From Armatimonadota bacterium (GTDB lineage: Bacteria; Sysuimicrobiota; Sysuimicrobiia; Sysuimicrobiales; Humicultoraceae): a stretch of 64,000 nucleotides of DNA. Positions 1 through 7,598 of this stretch are shown here, piece after piece. The position numbers were made by a program, and so were the translations under genes. Numbering within the stretch: position 1 is the stretch's first letter; each line of letters starts with the position of its first letter. The notes under the pieces are model-generated. The model saw only the letters and a list, made by a program, of their open reading frames with translations. It searched no databases and was not told the DNA's origin. Where the stretch lies: positions 2,093,384 through 2,157,383 of the forward strand of contig JAVKHP010000001.1 in NCBI GenBank assembly GCA_031459855.1. The letters are read 5' to 3'.

Positions 1-233
1 AGTCGCTCCAGGAGTTCCTGGAGCGCGACGTCGGCGTGGTGCTGCGGCGCGCGGTGCTGGCGCTGCGCGCGGTCGGCGCGCCCGCCCGGGTGGCGCGGCA
101 CCTGGGCGTGGCGCGCGGGCGTCCGGTCCTGCTCCTGCACGGCACGGCGGTGGACGTGACGGGCCGCCCGGTCTACCTGTCCACCAACTACGTGCGCACC
201 GACCGGTACGTCTTCACCGTGGTGCGGCGGTGA
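1..233 (+). CDS. GntR-family regulator, C-terminal UTRA domain (5' end outside window)
   Basis: Only the last 76 codons are present, reading in the frame that begins at base 3 and ending at TGA 231-233. The visible protein has the end of a UTRA ligand-binding fold: a stretch with LGVARGRPVLLL, then TAVDVTGRPVYLS and a terminal YVRTDRYVFTV, which matches the usual end of HutC/FarR-type GntR regulators (D-x-x-GRPV, then RxDRYxF). The DNA-binding domain would lie upstream of the window. By position it is a plausible local regulator of the amidase/ribokinase/oxidase operon that starts 275 bp downstream on the same strand; that link is inference. Confidence 0.8.
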   Translation, partial: SLQEFLERDVGVVLRRAVLALRAVGAPARVARHLGVARGRPVLLLHGTAVDVTGRPVYLSTNYVRTDRYVFTVVRR

Positions 234-327
234 CGAGACGTCGCCCGCCGTGACGTCCGGGAGGGTCCAGGGCTGCCGTGCAGGGGTGCCGGATCCAGCC
301 GGGCAACGCCCGAGCCTCGCGGGCTCC

Positions 328-415
328 ACGGGCGCAGCAGGATCGTCCGCGGCGAACGTCGATGTCCCTGCGGACGGGGCGGATGCGACCACGGGGGCAG
401 CAGGACCGCCCGCGG
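328..415. repeat. Pair of 25-bp near-identical direct repeats in the leader before atzG
   Basis: The segments 328-352 and 391-415 match at 22 of 25 positions and start 63 bp apart. They lie in the 275-bp gap between the UTRA regulator and the AtzG-like gene. Both contain GCAGGA and end in CCGCGG. No gene is seen in this gap. They could be operator half-sites for the upstream regulator or remnants of a short tandem duplication. Confidence 0.5.
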
Positions 416-508
416 GCGTCCGCGAACGCGGGGCACGGGTGTGGTGGAGACGTGGACGCGTCCCATCCACCGACCGTGTCGCACACCCGCACGACGAGGA
501 GGCGCCGC

Positions 509-718
509 ATGTACGTATCCGATGAGCAGGCGCTGGCGACCGCGCTGGTCACCCTCGCGCACTGGGCTGGCCAGCCGCTCGACGACGACCTCGCCAGCCA
601 GGTGGTGCCGATCGTTGCCGGCGCGCTGCGCGACTGGATTCCCCTGGCGCGCGCCGTCGCCCCCGAGGCCGAGCCGCTGTGGTACGGGCGGTGGCCGGAG
701 GAGGCCGGCGATGACTGA
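509..718 (+). CDS. AtzG-like small subunit (DUF4089 family)
   Basis: This 69-residue protein starts at ATG 509 behind a strong AGGAGG Shine-Dalgarno (496-501). It is all-alpha in character, with a short N-terminal helix, a PLDDDLASQVV turn and the tail EAEPLWYGRWPEE. Size and position directly before an AtzE-type amidase match the DUF4089/AtzG family, GatC-like partners that stabilise 1-carboxybiuret hydrolase AtzE. Its last 8 bases overlap the amidase start, so the two are probably co-translated as a complex. Assignment rests on size, pattern and neighbourhood; sequence similarity could not be scored. Confidence 0.7.
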   Translation: MYVSDEQALATALVTLAHWAGQPLDDDLASQVVPIVAGALRDWIPLARAVAPEAEPLWYGRWPEEAGDD

Positions 719-2213
719 CGGCGACCTGGACGGCTTCACGCTGGCCACCCTGGCCAGGGCGCTGCGCCGGCGGGTGGTATCGCCGGTCGAGGTGGCGCAG
801 GCAGCTCTTGCGCGCATCGAGCGGCTCGATCCCGTCCTCAACGCCTTCATCACCCGCACGCCCGAGCGCGCCCTCGCCGATGCGCGCCGGGCAGAGCAGG
901 AGATCGCGCAGGGCGGCTGGCGTGGCCCGCTCCACGGCGTGCCGATCGCCCTGAAGGACATCTTCGCGACCGCCGGCATCCGGACGACGTGCGGCTCTCC
1001 GGTGCTGCGCGACTGGGTGCCCGCGCACGACGCGACCGTGGTGCAGCGCCTCAGGGCCGCGGGCGCCGTGCTGCTCGGCAAGCTCAACATGAGCGAGTTC
1101 GCCTACGGCGAAGTCCACCCCGCCTTCGGGGCACCGCGCAACCCCTGGCACCTGGAGCGGTTCACGGGCGGGTCGAGCAGCGGGTCGGCCGCGGCGGTCG
1201 CCGCCGGGCTGTGCTTCGGATCGCTGGGCACCGACACCGGCGGCTCGATCCGGGGGCCTGCCGCGCACTGCGCGATCGTCGGCCTCAAACCCACCTACGG
1301 GCTGGTGAGCCGGGCGGGCGTGGTACCGCTGTCGTGGTCGCTGGACCACGTGGGGCCCATGGCGCGCACGGCCGAGGACGCAGCGCTCCTCCTGGACGCC
1401 ATCGCAGGGGTCGACCCGGCCGACCCCACGTCCACCGCCCCGCCGGCGCCAGTGCGACGACAGACCCTGCGCGGGCTGGCGCGGACCCTGCGCAGGCTGC
1501 GCGTCGGCGTGCTCACCCAGTTCCTCGACGGCGGCACCGCCCCTGAGGTCGCGGCCCGCGTCCGCGAGGCCATCAGGGTGCTGGAGCCCCTGGTGGGGGC
1601 GGTGGAGGAGGTCGTCCTGCCGCATGCTGACGAGATCGTCCCCACGTGGTGGACGATCTGCCTGGCGGAAGCCGCCGCCTACCACCAGCCGACGCTGGCG
1701 CGGCAGCCCCAGGACTACAGCGACCGGGTCCGCGCGCGGCTGCTGGCGGGCCTGGCGATCCCCGCCGCGCAGTACCTGCAGGCGCAGCGCCTGCGGCGGG
1801 CCGTCGTGGTCGCGTGCGCCGGGCTGTTCCGGCGCGTCGACCTGCTGGTGGCGCCGGCGGCGCCCGCCGAGGCGCCGTCCCTCTCCGCCGTGTACAGCGG
1901 CGGCCCGTGGGATGCGATGCGGGAGCGGATCCGCCTGACCGCGCCGTTCAACCTGACCGGACTGCCGGCGGTATCGGTCCCGTGCGGGTTCACGGCGTCG
2001 GGGTTGCCGGTGGGGCTCCAGCTCGTGGGGCCACGGTTCGCTGACCGCACGGTGCTGGCCGCAGCCCACGCCTACGAGCGTGCCGCGGGCTGGCGGACGC
2101 GCCGGCCGCCGGTGGTGGCGGCGAGCGTCGCTGCCGCGGGGCGACCGCGGCCGGGCGACGCCGCGGACGTCACCGCGCCGTCCGCGGCCGGCGGCGTGCC
2201 GACGCGCCCCTAG
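711..2213 (+). CDS. Amidase-signature hydrolase, AtzE/GatA-like
   Basis: This 500-residue protein belongs to the amidase-signature family. The Ser-cisSer-Lys triad is intact: Lys82 in VPIALKDIF, Ser155 in TGGSSSGSAA and Ser179 in GTDTGGSIRGP, with the usual 24-residue serine spacing. The C-terminus (about residues 470-500) is a low-complexity Ala/Pro/Gly/Arg tail. Start ATG 711 overlaps the AtzG-like gene. The AtzG partner favours an AtzE-type role (hydrolysis of a carboxybiuret, ureido or similar amide) over tRNA amidotransferase GatA, because gatB and gatC proper are absent. The ribokinase and amine oxidase downstream suggest catabolism of a nitrogenous compound; the substrate is unknown. 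Confidence 0.85.
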   Translation: MTDGDLDGFTLATLARALRRRVVSPVEVAQAALARIERLDPVLNAFITRTPERALADARRAEQEIAQGGWRGPLHGVPIALKDIFATAGIRTTCGSPVLRDWVPAHDATVVQRLRAAGAVLLGKLNMSEFAYGEVHPAFGAPRNPWHLERFTGGSSSGSAAAVAAGLCFGSLGTDTGGSIRGPAAHCAIVGLKPTYGLVSRAGVVPLSWSLDHVGPMARTAEDAALLLDAIAGVDPADPTSTAPPAPVRRQTLRGLARTLRRLRVGVLTQFLDGGTAPEVAARVREAIRVLEPLVGAVEEVVLPHADEIVPTWWTICLAEAAAYHQPTLARQPQDYSDRVRARLLAGLAIPAAQYLQAQRLRRAVVVACAGLFRRVDLLVAPAAPAEAPSLSAVYSGGPWDAMRERIRLTAPFNLTGLPAVSVPCGFTASGLPVGLQLVGPRFADRTVLAAAHAYERAAGWRTRRPPVVAASVAAAGRPRPGDAADVTAPSAAGGVPTRP

Positions 2214-2218
2214 AGGCC

Positions 2219-3166
2219 ATGCGCACCCAGCCCCTGGACGTCTGCGTCGTGGGCAGCCTCAACATGGACCTGGTCGTCAAGGCCCCGCGGCTGCCCGAGG
2301 TGGGCGAGACCGTAACCGGCGGCACCTTCGCCACGTTTCCAGGCGGCAAGGGCGCCAACCAGGCGGTGGCCGCCGCGCGGTTGGGCGCGCAGGTGGCCAT
2401 GGTGGGGCGCGTGGGGGCCGACGCCTTCGGCGCGCAGCTGGTGGACGGGCTGCGCCGCGAGGGGATCGACGTCACCCACGTGCGCATCGATGCCGACGCC
2501 GCCACCGGGGTGGCGTTCATCACCGTCGACGGCGCGGGGAAAAATACGATCGTCGTCGCGTCGGGCGCGAACATGCGACTGACCCCCGCCGACGTCGACG
2601 CTGCCGCTGCCGTGCTGATCCGCGCCCGCGTGCTGCTGGTGCAGCTCGAGGTGCCGGTCGACACCGTGCTGCACGCGGCCCGGCTGGCCCGCGCCCATGG
2701 TGCGCTCGTCTGCCTCGACCCGGCGCCGGCGGCGCCGCTGCCCGACGAGCTCTGGGGGCTGATCGACGTCGTCAACCCCAACGAGACCGAGGCGCGGGCA
2801 CTCACCGGCATCCCGGTGACCACCGTGGACGACGCCCGCCGCGCCGCCGAGGCACTGCTGGCCCGGGGCGCACGCGCAGCGGTCGTCAAGTTGGGCGAGC
2901 GCGGGGCGTACTACCTGGCGAACGGTGGCGGCGGGCACATGCCCGCACGCCCGGTGGCGGCCGTGGACACCACCGCCGCCGGCGACGCGTTCGCCGCCGC
3001 GCTGGGGGTCGGGCTGGGCGAGGGCCGACCGCTCCCCGAGGCGGTGGCGTTCGCCACGTGGACGGCGGCGCTGAAGGTGACGCGCCTGGGCGCGCAGTCG
3101 CTGCCCACGCGCGCCGAGGTCGACGCCGCCATGGCACGCGACCGCGCACCCGCAGGCCCCCCGTGA
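2219..3166 (+). CDS. rbsK: Ribokinase (PfkB family)
   Basis: This 315-residue sugar kinase phosphorylates ribose, or a related pentose or nucleoside, with ATP. The first PfkB signature is at residues 42-48 (GGKGANQ, preceded by GSLNMD for sugar binding). The second is DTTAAGDAF at 250-258, with catalytic Asp256. Length is typical for RbsK (about 305-315). ATG 2219 lies 5 bases after the amidase stop, and the gene's TGA overlaps the GTG start of the oxidase (GTGA). No ribose transporter is nearby, so the sugar may be released inside the cell from the compound attacked by the amidase or oxidase; that is inference. Confidence 0.85.
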   Translation: MRTQPLDVCVVGSLNMDLVVKAPRLPEVGETVTGGTFATFPGGKGANQAVAAARLGAQVAMVGRVGADAFGAQLVDGLRREGIDVTHVRIDADAATGVAFITVDGAGKNTIVVASGANMRLTPADVDAAAAVLIRARVLLVQLEVPVDTVLHAARLARAHGALVCLDPAPAAPLPDELWGLIDVVNPNETEARALTGIPVTTVDDARRAAEALLARGARAAVVKLGERGAYYLANGGGGHMPARPVAAVDTTAAGDAFAAALGVGLGEGRPLPEAVAFATWTAALKVTRLGAQSLPTRAEVDAAMARDRAPAGPP

Positions 3167-4314
3167 CCGCTGCTTTCGCCGTGGTCGTGGGTGCCGGGGC
3201 CACCGGCCTGAGTGTCGCCTACCACCTCGCCCGGCGCCGTGCGGGCCGCGTCGTCGTGCTCGAGCGCGATGCGATCGCCAGTGGCGCCACGGGGAAGAGC
3301 GTCGGGGGGATCCGCCAGCAGTTCTCCGACGAGCTCAACATTCGGCTGGCGCAGCGCAGCGTGGCGGTCTTCGAGCGGTTCCGCGACGAGTTCGGGGTCG
3401 ACTGCGACTTCCGCCAGTACGGCTACCTGATGCTGGCCACGACGCCCGAGGAGCAGGCGCTGTTCGAACGGAACGTGCGCCTGCAGCGGTCGCTGGGTGT
3501 ACCCGTCGCCCTGGTGGAGCCCGACGAGGCCGCGCGGATCGTGCCCGGCCTGCGCACCGACGACGTCCACGTCGCCACCTTCTGCCCCCGCGACGGCTAC
3601 GCCGACCCCTACAGCGTGGCCATGGGTTACGCCGCCGCAGCACGGCGCCTTGGCGTGCAGATCCTGGAAGGCACCGCGGTGGTCGGGTTCGAGGTCCACG
3701 CCGGCCGGGTGCGTGGCGTCGTCACGCCGGCCGGGACGATCGCCGCCGAGGTCGTGGTCAACGCCGCGGGGGCCTGGGCCGCGCAGGTGGCAGCCCTGGC
3801 CGGGGTGATCCTGCCCATCCAGGCCTACCGCCGGCAGGTGTTCGTCACCGGCCCCACCGATGCGGTGCCCCTGCGCTGCCCCCTGGTCATCGACTTCCGC
3901 ACGCACTTCTACTTTCGGCGGGAAGGCGCCGGCGTGCTCGTGGGGATGAGCGACCCCGAGGAGCCGCCGGGCTTCCAGACGCACGTGGACTGGAGTTTCG
4001 CCGAGCGCGTGCTGGCCCACGCGGTGTACCGCATGCCACCCTTGGCCGACGCGCAGCTCCTGCGCGGGTGGGCGGGGCTGTACGACACGACGCCGGATGG
4101 CAACCCGATCCTGGGTCCCGTTCCGGAGGTCGAGAACTTCGTCGTGGCCGCAGGGTTCTCGGGCCATGGGTTCATGCAGTCGCCGGCGGTAGGGGAGGCG
4201 ATCGCCGACCTGATCGTGGCCGGGCGGCCCAGCGCGCCGGACCTCGACGTCGCGCCCTTCGGCCCCGCACGGTTCGCCGCGGGAACGCTGCGCCGGGAAG
4301 CCAACGTGATCTGA
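3163..4314 (+). CDS. FAD-dependent amine/amino-acid oxidoreductase (DAO family)
   Basis: This 383-residue flavoprotein starts at GTG 3163, overlapping the ribokinase stop by 4 bases. The dinucleotide-binding GAGATG is at residues 10-15 after a short N-terminus, followed by VVLERDAIASGATGKS, typical of the DAO fold. A second FAD-contact region (GWAGLYDTTPDGNPILG, then GFSGHGFMQSP) lies near the C-terminus, as in the sarcosine oxidase beta/D-amino-acid dehydrogenase/glycine oxidase group. It likely oxidises a secondary or primary amine. No partner subunits of heterotetrameric sarcosine oxidase are seen, so a single-chain oxidase or dehydrogenase is more likely. It ends the operon. Confidence 0.8.
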   Translation: MTAAFAVVVGAGATGLSVAYHLARRRAGRVVVLERDAIASGATGKSVGGIRQQFSDELNIRLAQRSVAVFERFRDEFGVDCDFRQYGYLMLATTPEEQALFERNVRLQRSLGVPVALVEPDEAARIVPGLRTDDVHVATFCPRDGYADPYSVAMGYAAAARRLGVQILEGTAVVGFEVHAGRVRGVVTPAGTIAAEVVVNAAGAWAAQVAALAGVILPIQAYRRQVFVTGPTDAVPLRCPLVIDFRTHFYFRREGAGVLVGMSDPEEPPGFQTHVDWSFAERVLAHAVYRMPPLADAQLLRGWAGLYDTTPDGNPILGPVPEVENFVVAAGFSGHGFMQSPAVGEAIADLIVAGRPSAPDLDVAPFGPARFAAGTLRREANVI

Positions 4315-4587
4315 AAGCTTCAGCGCGCCGCCCGGCCGCGCCGTCCCCCCATGTGCCTGGATGGGCCGCCCAGACGAAAGAGGCCCGACGCACCGCCCGG
4401 TCCCGGGGGCTCGGATGCCGGCTTCGCGCGGGGCAGGCGCGGCCCACGACGTGTCAGGACCGACCGTGGCCGCTGCCGGTGAGCCCGCGGCGCCGTGTCG
4501 AGAGGCACACGGCACCGACGTCTTCGGCGCCAGGTTCCACACCTCACCCTGCGCCGTATTGGAGGGCGCATGGTCCCGACATCGCGG

Positions 4588-5211
4588 CTAGAGCACTCGT
4601 TCCCCCAGGCGCCCGATGCCAACCAGCAGCCCGATCGAGACCAGGCTCAGCACGACCGCCAGGGTCGTGGCGACGTCCCAGCGCCCCGCCTGCACCGCAT
4701 CGTAGATCGCGATCGGCATCGTCTGGGTCTTGCCGGGGATGTTGCCTGCCACCATCAGGGTCGTGCCGAAGTCGCCCAGCGCGCGGGCGAACGCCAGAGC
4801 CAAGCCGGCGGTGATGCCGCGACGCCCCAGCGGCAGGAGGATGAAGAGCAGCTGGTGGAGCCGGCTACCGCCGTCGATGCGGGCGGCTTCCAGCACGGCG
4901 GGATCGACGTCCTCGAACGCCGCCCGGGCCGGGCGCACCACGAGCGGCAGCGACGGGATGGTGGCCGCCACGACCGCACCCTGCCAGGTGAAGACCAGCG
5001 GCGACCCCGTGACCGCTTCGATCCACCCGCCCAGCGTGCTGCCACGCCCCAGGACCACCAGCAGGTAGTACCCCAGGACCGTGGGCGGCAGCGTCAGGGG
5101 CAGCGACGCGATGGCCTCGAGCAGCCGTCGGCCGGGAAAGCGGCCCATGGCCAGCGCGTACGCCAGGGCGACGCCAAGGCTCCCGGCTGCCAGGGTGGCC
5201 ACGGTGGCCAC
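4588..5211 (-). CDS. modB: Molybdate ABC transporter permease ModB
   Basis: Inner-membrane permease for molybdate (or tungstate). It shows about five hydrophobic segments, the ModB stretch PLTLPPTVLGYYLL, and the cytoplasmic loop EAARIDGGSRLHQ that contacts the ATPase. At 207 residues from GTG 5211 it is slightly short. In-frame codons immediately upstream encode IDWFPLLLSLR, a typical ModB N-terminus, but carry no ATG, GTG or TTG. Translation may therefore start at a rare ATC or CTG codon near 5244-5220, coupled to the modA stop at 5246. No modC ATPase is present on either side. Confidence 0.85.
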   Translation of the reverse strand: MATVATLAAGSLGVALAYALAMGRFPGRRLLEAIASLPLTLPPTVLGYYLLVVLGRGSTLGGWIEAVTGSPLVFTWQGAVVAATIPSLPLVVRPARAAFEDVDPAVLEAARIDGGSRLHQLLFILLPLGRRGITAGLALAFARALGDFGTTLMVAGNIPGKTQTMPIAIYDAVQAGRWDVATTLAVVLSLVSIGLLVGIGRLGERVL

Positions 5212-5245
5212 GCGCAGCGACAGCAGCAGCGGGAACCAGTCGATG

Positions 5246-6034
5246 TTAGGGTCCCTCCCCGGGCAGGACGAAGCCGTACCGCCGCATCACGGGCCGCCCG
5301 ACGGGGCCGGTGACGAAGGCGAGGAAGGCCCGGGCCTCCGCCTGCCGAGCGCTGCGCGCGGTGACCGCGGCGGCCTGGCGGATCGGTGCGTGAAGGGCCT
5401 GGGGGATCAGCCAGTACCGGCCCTGGGGCGCGACCGGTGGCGCCAGGGCGAGCGAGAGGGCGACCAAGCCGACGTCGGCGTTGCCGGTCTGCACCAGCTG
5501 GAGCGCATGCCCCACGTTCTCGCCGTAGACGAGCTTCGCCCGCACGTGTAGCCAGCGCCTGTCTGCTATCAGGGCCTCGCGGGCCGCGGCGCCATAGGGC
5601 GCATGGTCGGGATGGGCGATGGCGACGAAGCGGACCCGTGGATCGTCCAGCAAGCGGAGCCCCCGCGCGGGGTCGAGGGGCGCATCGCGCCGTACCCACA
5701 GCACCAGGCGGCCTACCGCGTACAGGCGCACCGACGCCGCCACCACGGCACCACGACGAGCCAGGCGCTCGACGAACTCCTCGTTGGCCGAGAAGAAGAC
5801 GTCAAAGGGCGCGCCGTAGGCGATCTGCGCCGCCAGCTGCCCCGACGAGCCGAAGGAGAACCGCAGCCGGACGCCCTCCTGACGTTCGAAGGCCGGCGCC
5901 AGCTCCTCGAACGCGTACCGCAGGTCGGCTGCCGCCGCCACGTCGAGCAGGCGCGCCGGGGGCGCACCGCCGTACGCTGCAGACGGCTGCACGACCACCA
6001 GCCACGCCGCGAGCCAGAGCCAGCGGATGCACAC
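5246..6034 (-). CDS. modA: Molybdate-binding periplasmic protein ModA
   Basis: Substrate-binding lipidless ModA of 262 residues from GTG 6034. A hydrophobic signal segment (IRWLWLAAWLVVV) with a cleavage-like SAAYG follows the start directly. An upstream ATG at 6136 would add 34 non-conserved residues and overlap the divergent gene. Diagnostic features are VAAAADLRYAFEEL near the mature N-terminus, SFGSSGQLAAQI for oxyanion binding, APFDVFFSANE, YGENVGHALQLVQTGNADVG and a terminal RRYGFVLP. modB follows immediately. The oxidoreductases in this window that use molybdenum are not apparent, so the transporter probably serves enzymes elsewhere. Confidence 0.85.
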   Translation of the reverse strand: MCIRWLWLAAWLVVVQPSAAYGGAPPARLLDVAAAADLRYAFEELAPAFERQEGVRLRFSFGSSGQLAAQIAYGAPFDVFFSANEEFVERLARRGAVVAASVRLYAVGRLVLWVRRDAPLDPARGLRLLDDPRVRFVAIAHPDHAPYGAAAREALIADRRWLHVRAKLVYGENVGHALQLVQTGNADVGLVALSLALAPPVAPQGRYWLIPQALHAPIRQAAAVTARSARQAEARAFLAFVTGPVGRPVMRRYGFVLPGEGP

Positions 6035-6035
6035 A

Positions 6036-6123
6036 TCGTCTATTCTACTCACCCGTCCGTCCAGCGCGATGAGGCGCTCGCACGCACCCCATAGCCTGCA
6101 CGTGCGCGCGTCGTCTATGCTAC
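6036..6123. promoter_or_regulatory. Divergent modA/DUF3054 intergenic region with a 13-bp direct repeat
   Basis: The 100-bp divergent gap contains two copies of TCGTCTATNCTAC at 6036-6048 and 6111-6123, one next to each gene start. On the plus strand the second copy places TATGCT (6116-6121) as a possible -10 for the DUF3054 gene. On the minus strand the first copy gives TAGAAT as a possible -10 very close to modA. The repeat does not resemble the classical ModE operator. It may be a shared binding site for a different regulator. Confidence 0.4.
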
Positions 6124-6134
6124 GGGGGGTTGCC

Positions 6135-6536
6135 ATGAACGCGCGGACCCGGACCTACGTCGTTGCCGACATCGCCGCGTTGCTGGCGTTCGTGGGCGTG
6201 GGCCTCGTCACCCACGGGGTGCCGGTGTCCGCCGGAGCGGTCCTGCGCACGGCGCTGCCGCTGGGGGTCGCCTGGTTCGCGCTGGCACCGGCCTGCGGGA
6301 CCTACCGGCGCCCGGGCTGGCGCACCCTGCTGGTAACCTGGGCCGTGGCCGTGCCCGCGGGGGTGCTCTTGCGGCAGTGGTGGCTGGCACGCCCGCTCGG
6401 TGTGGCCACGCTGGTCTTCCTGCTGACGGCGTGGCTGCTCACCCTCGTGTTCCTCGCGGCGGGACGGCTGGTCGCGGGGCGCGCCGCGGCCCACCGCCAG
6501 GGTGGTACCGAGAGGTTGCCGTGGTCTCGGCGGTAG
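6135..6536 (+). CDS. DUF3054-family membrane protein
   Basis: This 133-residue protein starts at ATG 6135. It has four predicted membrane helices: residues about 9-24, 38-52, 66-82 and 91-113, separated by short charged loops. The N-terminal VVADIAALLAFVGVGL and the middle WRTLLVTWAVAVPAGVLLRQ match the DUF3054 family, whose function is unknown. It is divergent from modA across a 100-bp region. The C-terminal 20 residues are basic and polar. Nothing in the sequence indicates a catalytic site. Confidence 0.7.
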   Translation: MNARTRTYVVADIAALLAFVGVGLVTHGVPVSAGAVLRTALPLGVAWFALAPACGTYRRPGWRTLLVTWAVAVPAGVLLRQWWLARPLGVATLVFLLTAWLLTLVFLAAGRLVAGRAAAHRQGGTERLPWSRR

Positions 6537-6848
6537 CCGCAACAGCAGCAGGGAGCCGCGGTCCCGCAGGGAGGCGCAACCCCCGCAGCGCGCCGTGGCC
6601 GGCGGCCGCGCCCGGCGGCGGAACATCGGCAGGGGCAAACAAACCACCCGGGCGGCCCACCGGGGCCCCACGGGACCTCGAGGTCGAACAGCGGCGGGTA
6701 CTGCTGCGACCCGAAGACGTCGGTCTCGCCTGGCGACCCGCTCGGCCGCGGCCGTCGCAGGGTGAACTTGATGGCGCAGGCCGCGTCCGCCGTCACGAAG
6801 TGCGTGACCCTAGTGGCTATCTGTGAGGCCGGAAGGAGGGAAGAGTGC
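6537..6848. other. Intergenic region without a recognisable gene
   Basis: This 312-bp gap lies between the DUF3054 gene and the DUF1028 gene, both on the plus strand. Reading frames through it lack recognisable motifs. The only clear functional element is the strong Shine-Dalgarno AAGGAGGG at 6833-6840 in front of the DUF1028 start. No convincing terminator or promoter was seen. Confidence 0.5.
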
Positions 6849-7589
6849 ATGCTGCACCTCACCACGTTCTCCATCGCCGCACGATGCGAGCGCACGGGCA
6901 TGCTGGGTGTTGCGGTCTCCACGGCCGTCCCGGGGGTCGGCAGCCTCTGCCCGTTCGTCCAGGCCGGGGTCGGTGCCATCGCGACGCAGTCCTGGGTGAA
7001 TCCCTACCTGGGCATCGATGGGCTCAAGTTGCTGGCGCAGGGGGTGAGCGCGCAAGAAGCACTCGCCCAGCTGATGGAGGGCGACCCGGGCCGCAACGTT
7101 CGGCAGGTGGGCATCGTGGATCGCGAAGGCCGCAGCGCGGCGTGGTCCGGTCCCGAGTGCGTGCCGTGGTTCGGGCACGTGACGGGTCCGAACTTCGCGG
7201 TGCAGGGAAACATGCTGGTGGGTGAGGAGACCGTACGGGCCATGGCGGCCGCCTTCCAGCAGGCCGCGGCCCTGGAGCTGCCCGAGCGCCTTCTGGTGGC
7301 GCTGGAAGCAGGCCAGGCTGCCGGCGGGGACAAGCGCGGGCGGCAGTCGGCCGCGCTCGTGGTCATGGACACCGAGGAGTACCCGTATTGCGCCCTCCGG
7401 GTGGACGAACACCGGTATCCCGTGGCCGAACTCCGGCGCGTGTTCGAAGTGGCCCGGCACCAGCTCCTGCCGTTCGTCCGCGGGCTGCCATCGCGGCGCA
7501 ACCCGCTGGGCGGCATCGGGCAGGACGTGGCCGCGATGCTCCTCACGCCCCCGCCGTACCGTCCCGGCGGCGGGGGCAGCGCTCCCTGA
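6849..7589 (+). CDS. DUF1028 family protein (Ntn-hydrolase-like fold)
   Basis: This 246-residue protein starts at ATG 6849, eight bases after a near-perfect Shine-Dalgarno. The N-terminal TTFSIAARCERTGMLGVAVS, then VGAIATQSWVNPYLG, NFAVQGNML and a GGDKRGRQSAALVV segment are hallmarks of DUF1028. These proteins have an Ntn-hydrolase-like fold and are often found near peptidases and amide-metabolising enzymes. Its stop is 9 bases before the serine-hydrolase start, so the two are probably co-transcribed. The true reaction is not known for the family; amide or peptide hydrolysis is a reasonable guess. Confidence 0.8.
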   Translation: MLHLTTFSIAARCERTGMLGVAVSTAVPGVGSLCPFVQAGVGAIATQSWVNPYLGIDGLKLLAQGVSAQEALAQLMEGDPGRNVRQVGIVDREGRSAAWSGPECVPWFGHVTGPNFAVQGNMLVGEETVRAMAAAFQQAAALELPERLLVALEAGQAAGGDKRGRQSAALVVMDTEEYPYCALRVDEHRYPVAELRRVFEVARHQLLPFVRGLPSRRNPLGGIGQDVAAMLLTPPPYRPGGGGSAP

Positions 7590-7598
7590 GGCACCGTG

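Noticed and set aside
549..2069. Very long minus-strand open frame antisense to the amidase
   Set aside because: Arg/Gly/Pro/Ala-rich without motifs; a shadow typical of high-GC coding sequence opposite a well-supported amidase.
4311..4323. CTGAA-AGC-TTCAG hairpin at the oxidase stop
   Set aside because: Five-base stem with no T-run; too weak to call a terminator.
6035..6134. Possible molybdenum-cofactor riboswitch before modA
   Set aside because: The divergent gap is only 100 bp and shows no recognisable multi-stem structure; the direct repeat is better described as a protein site.
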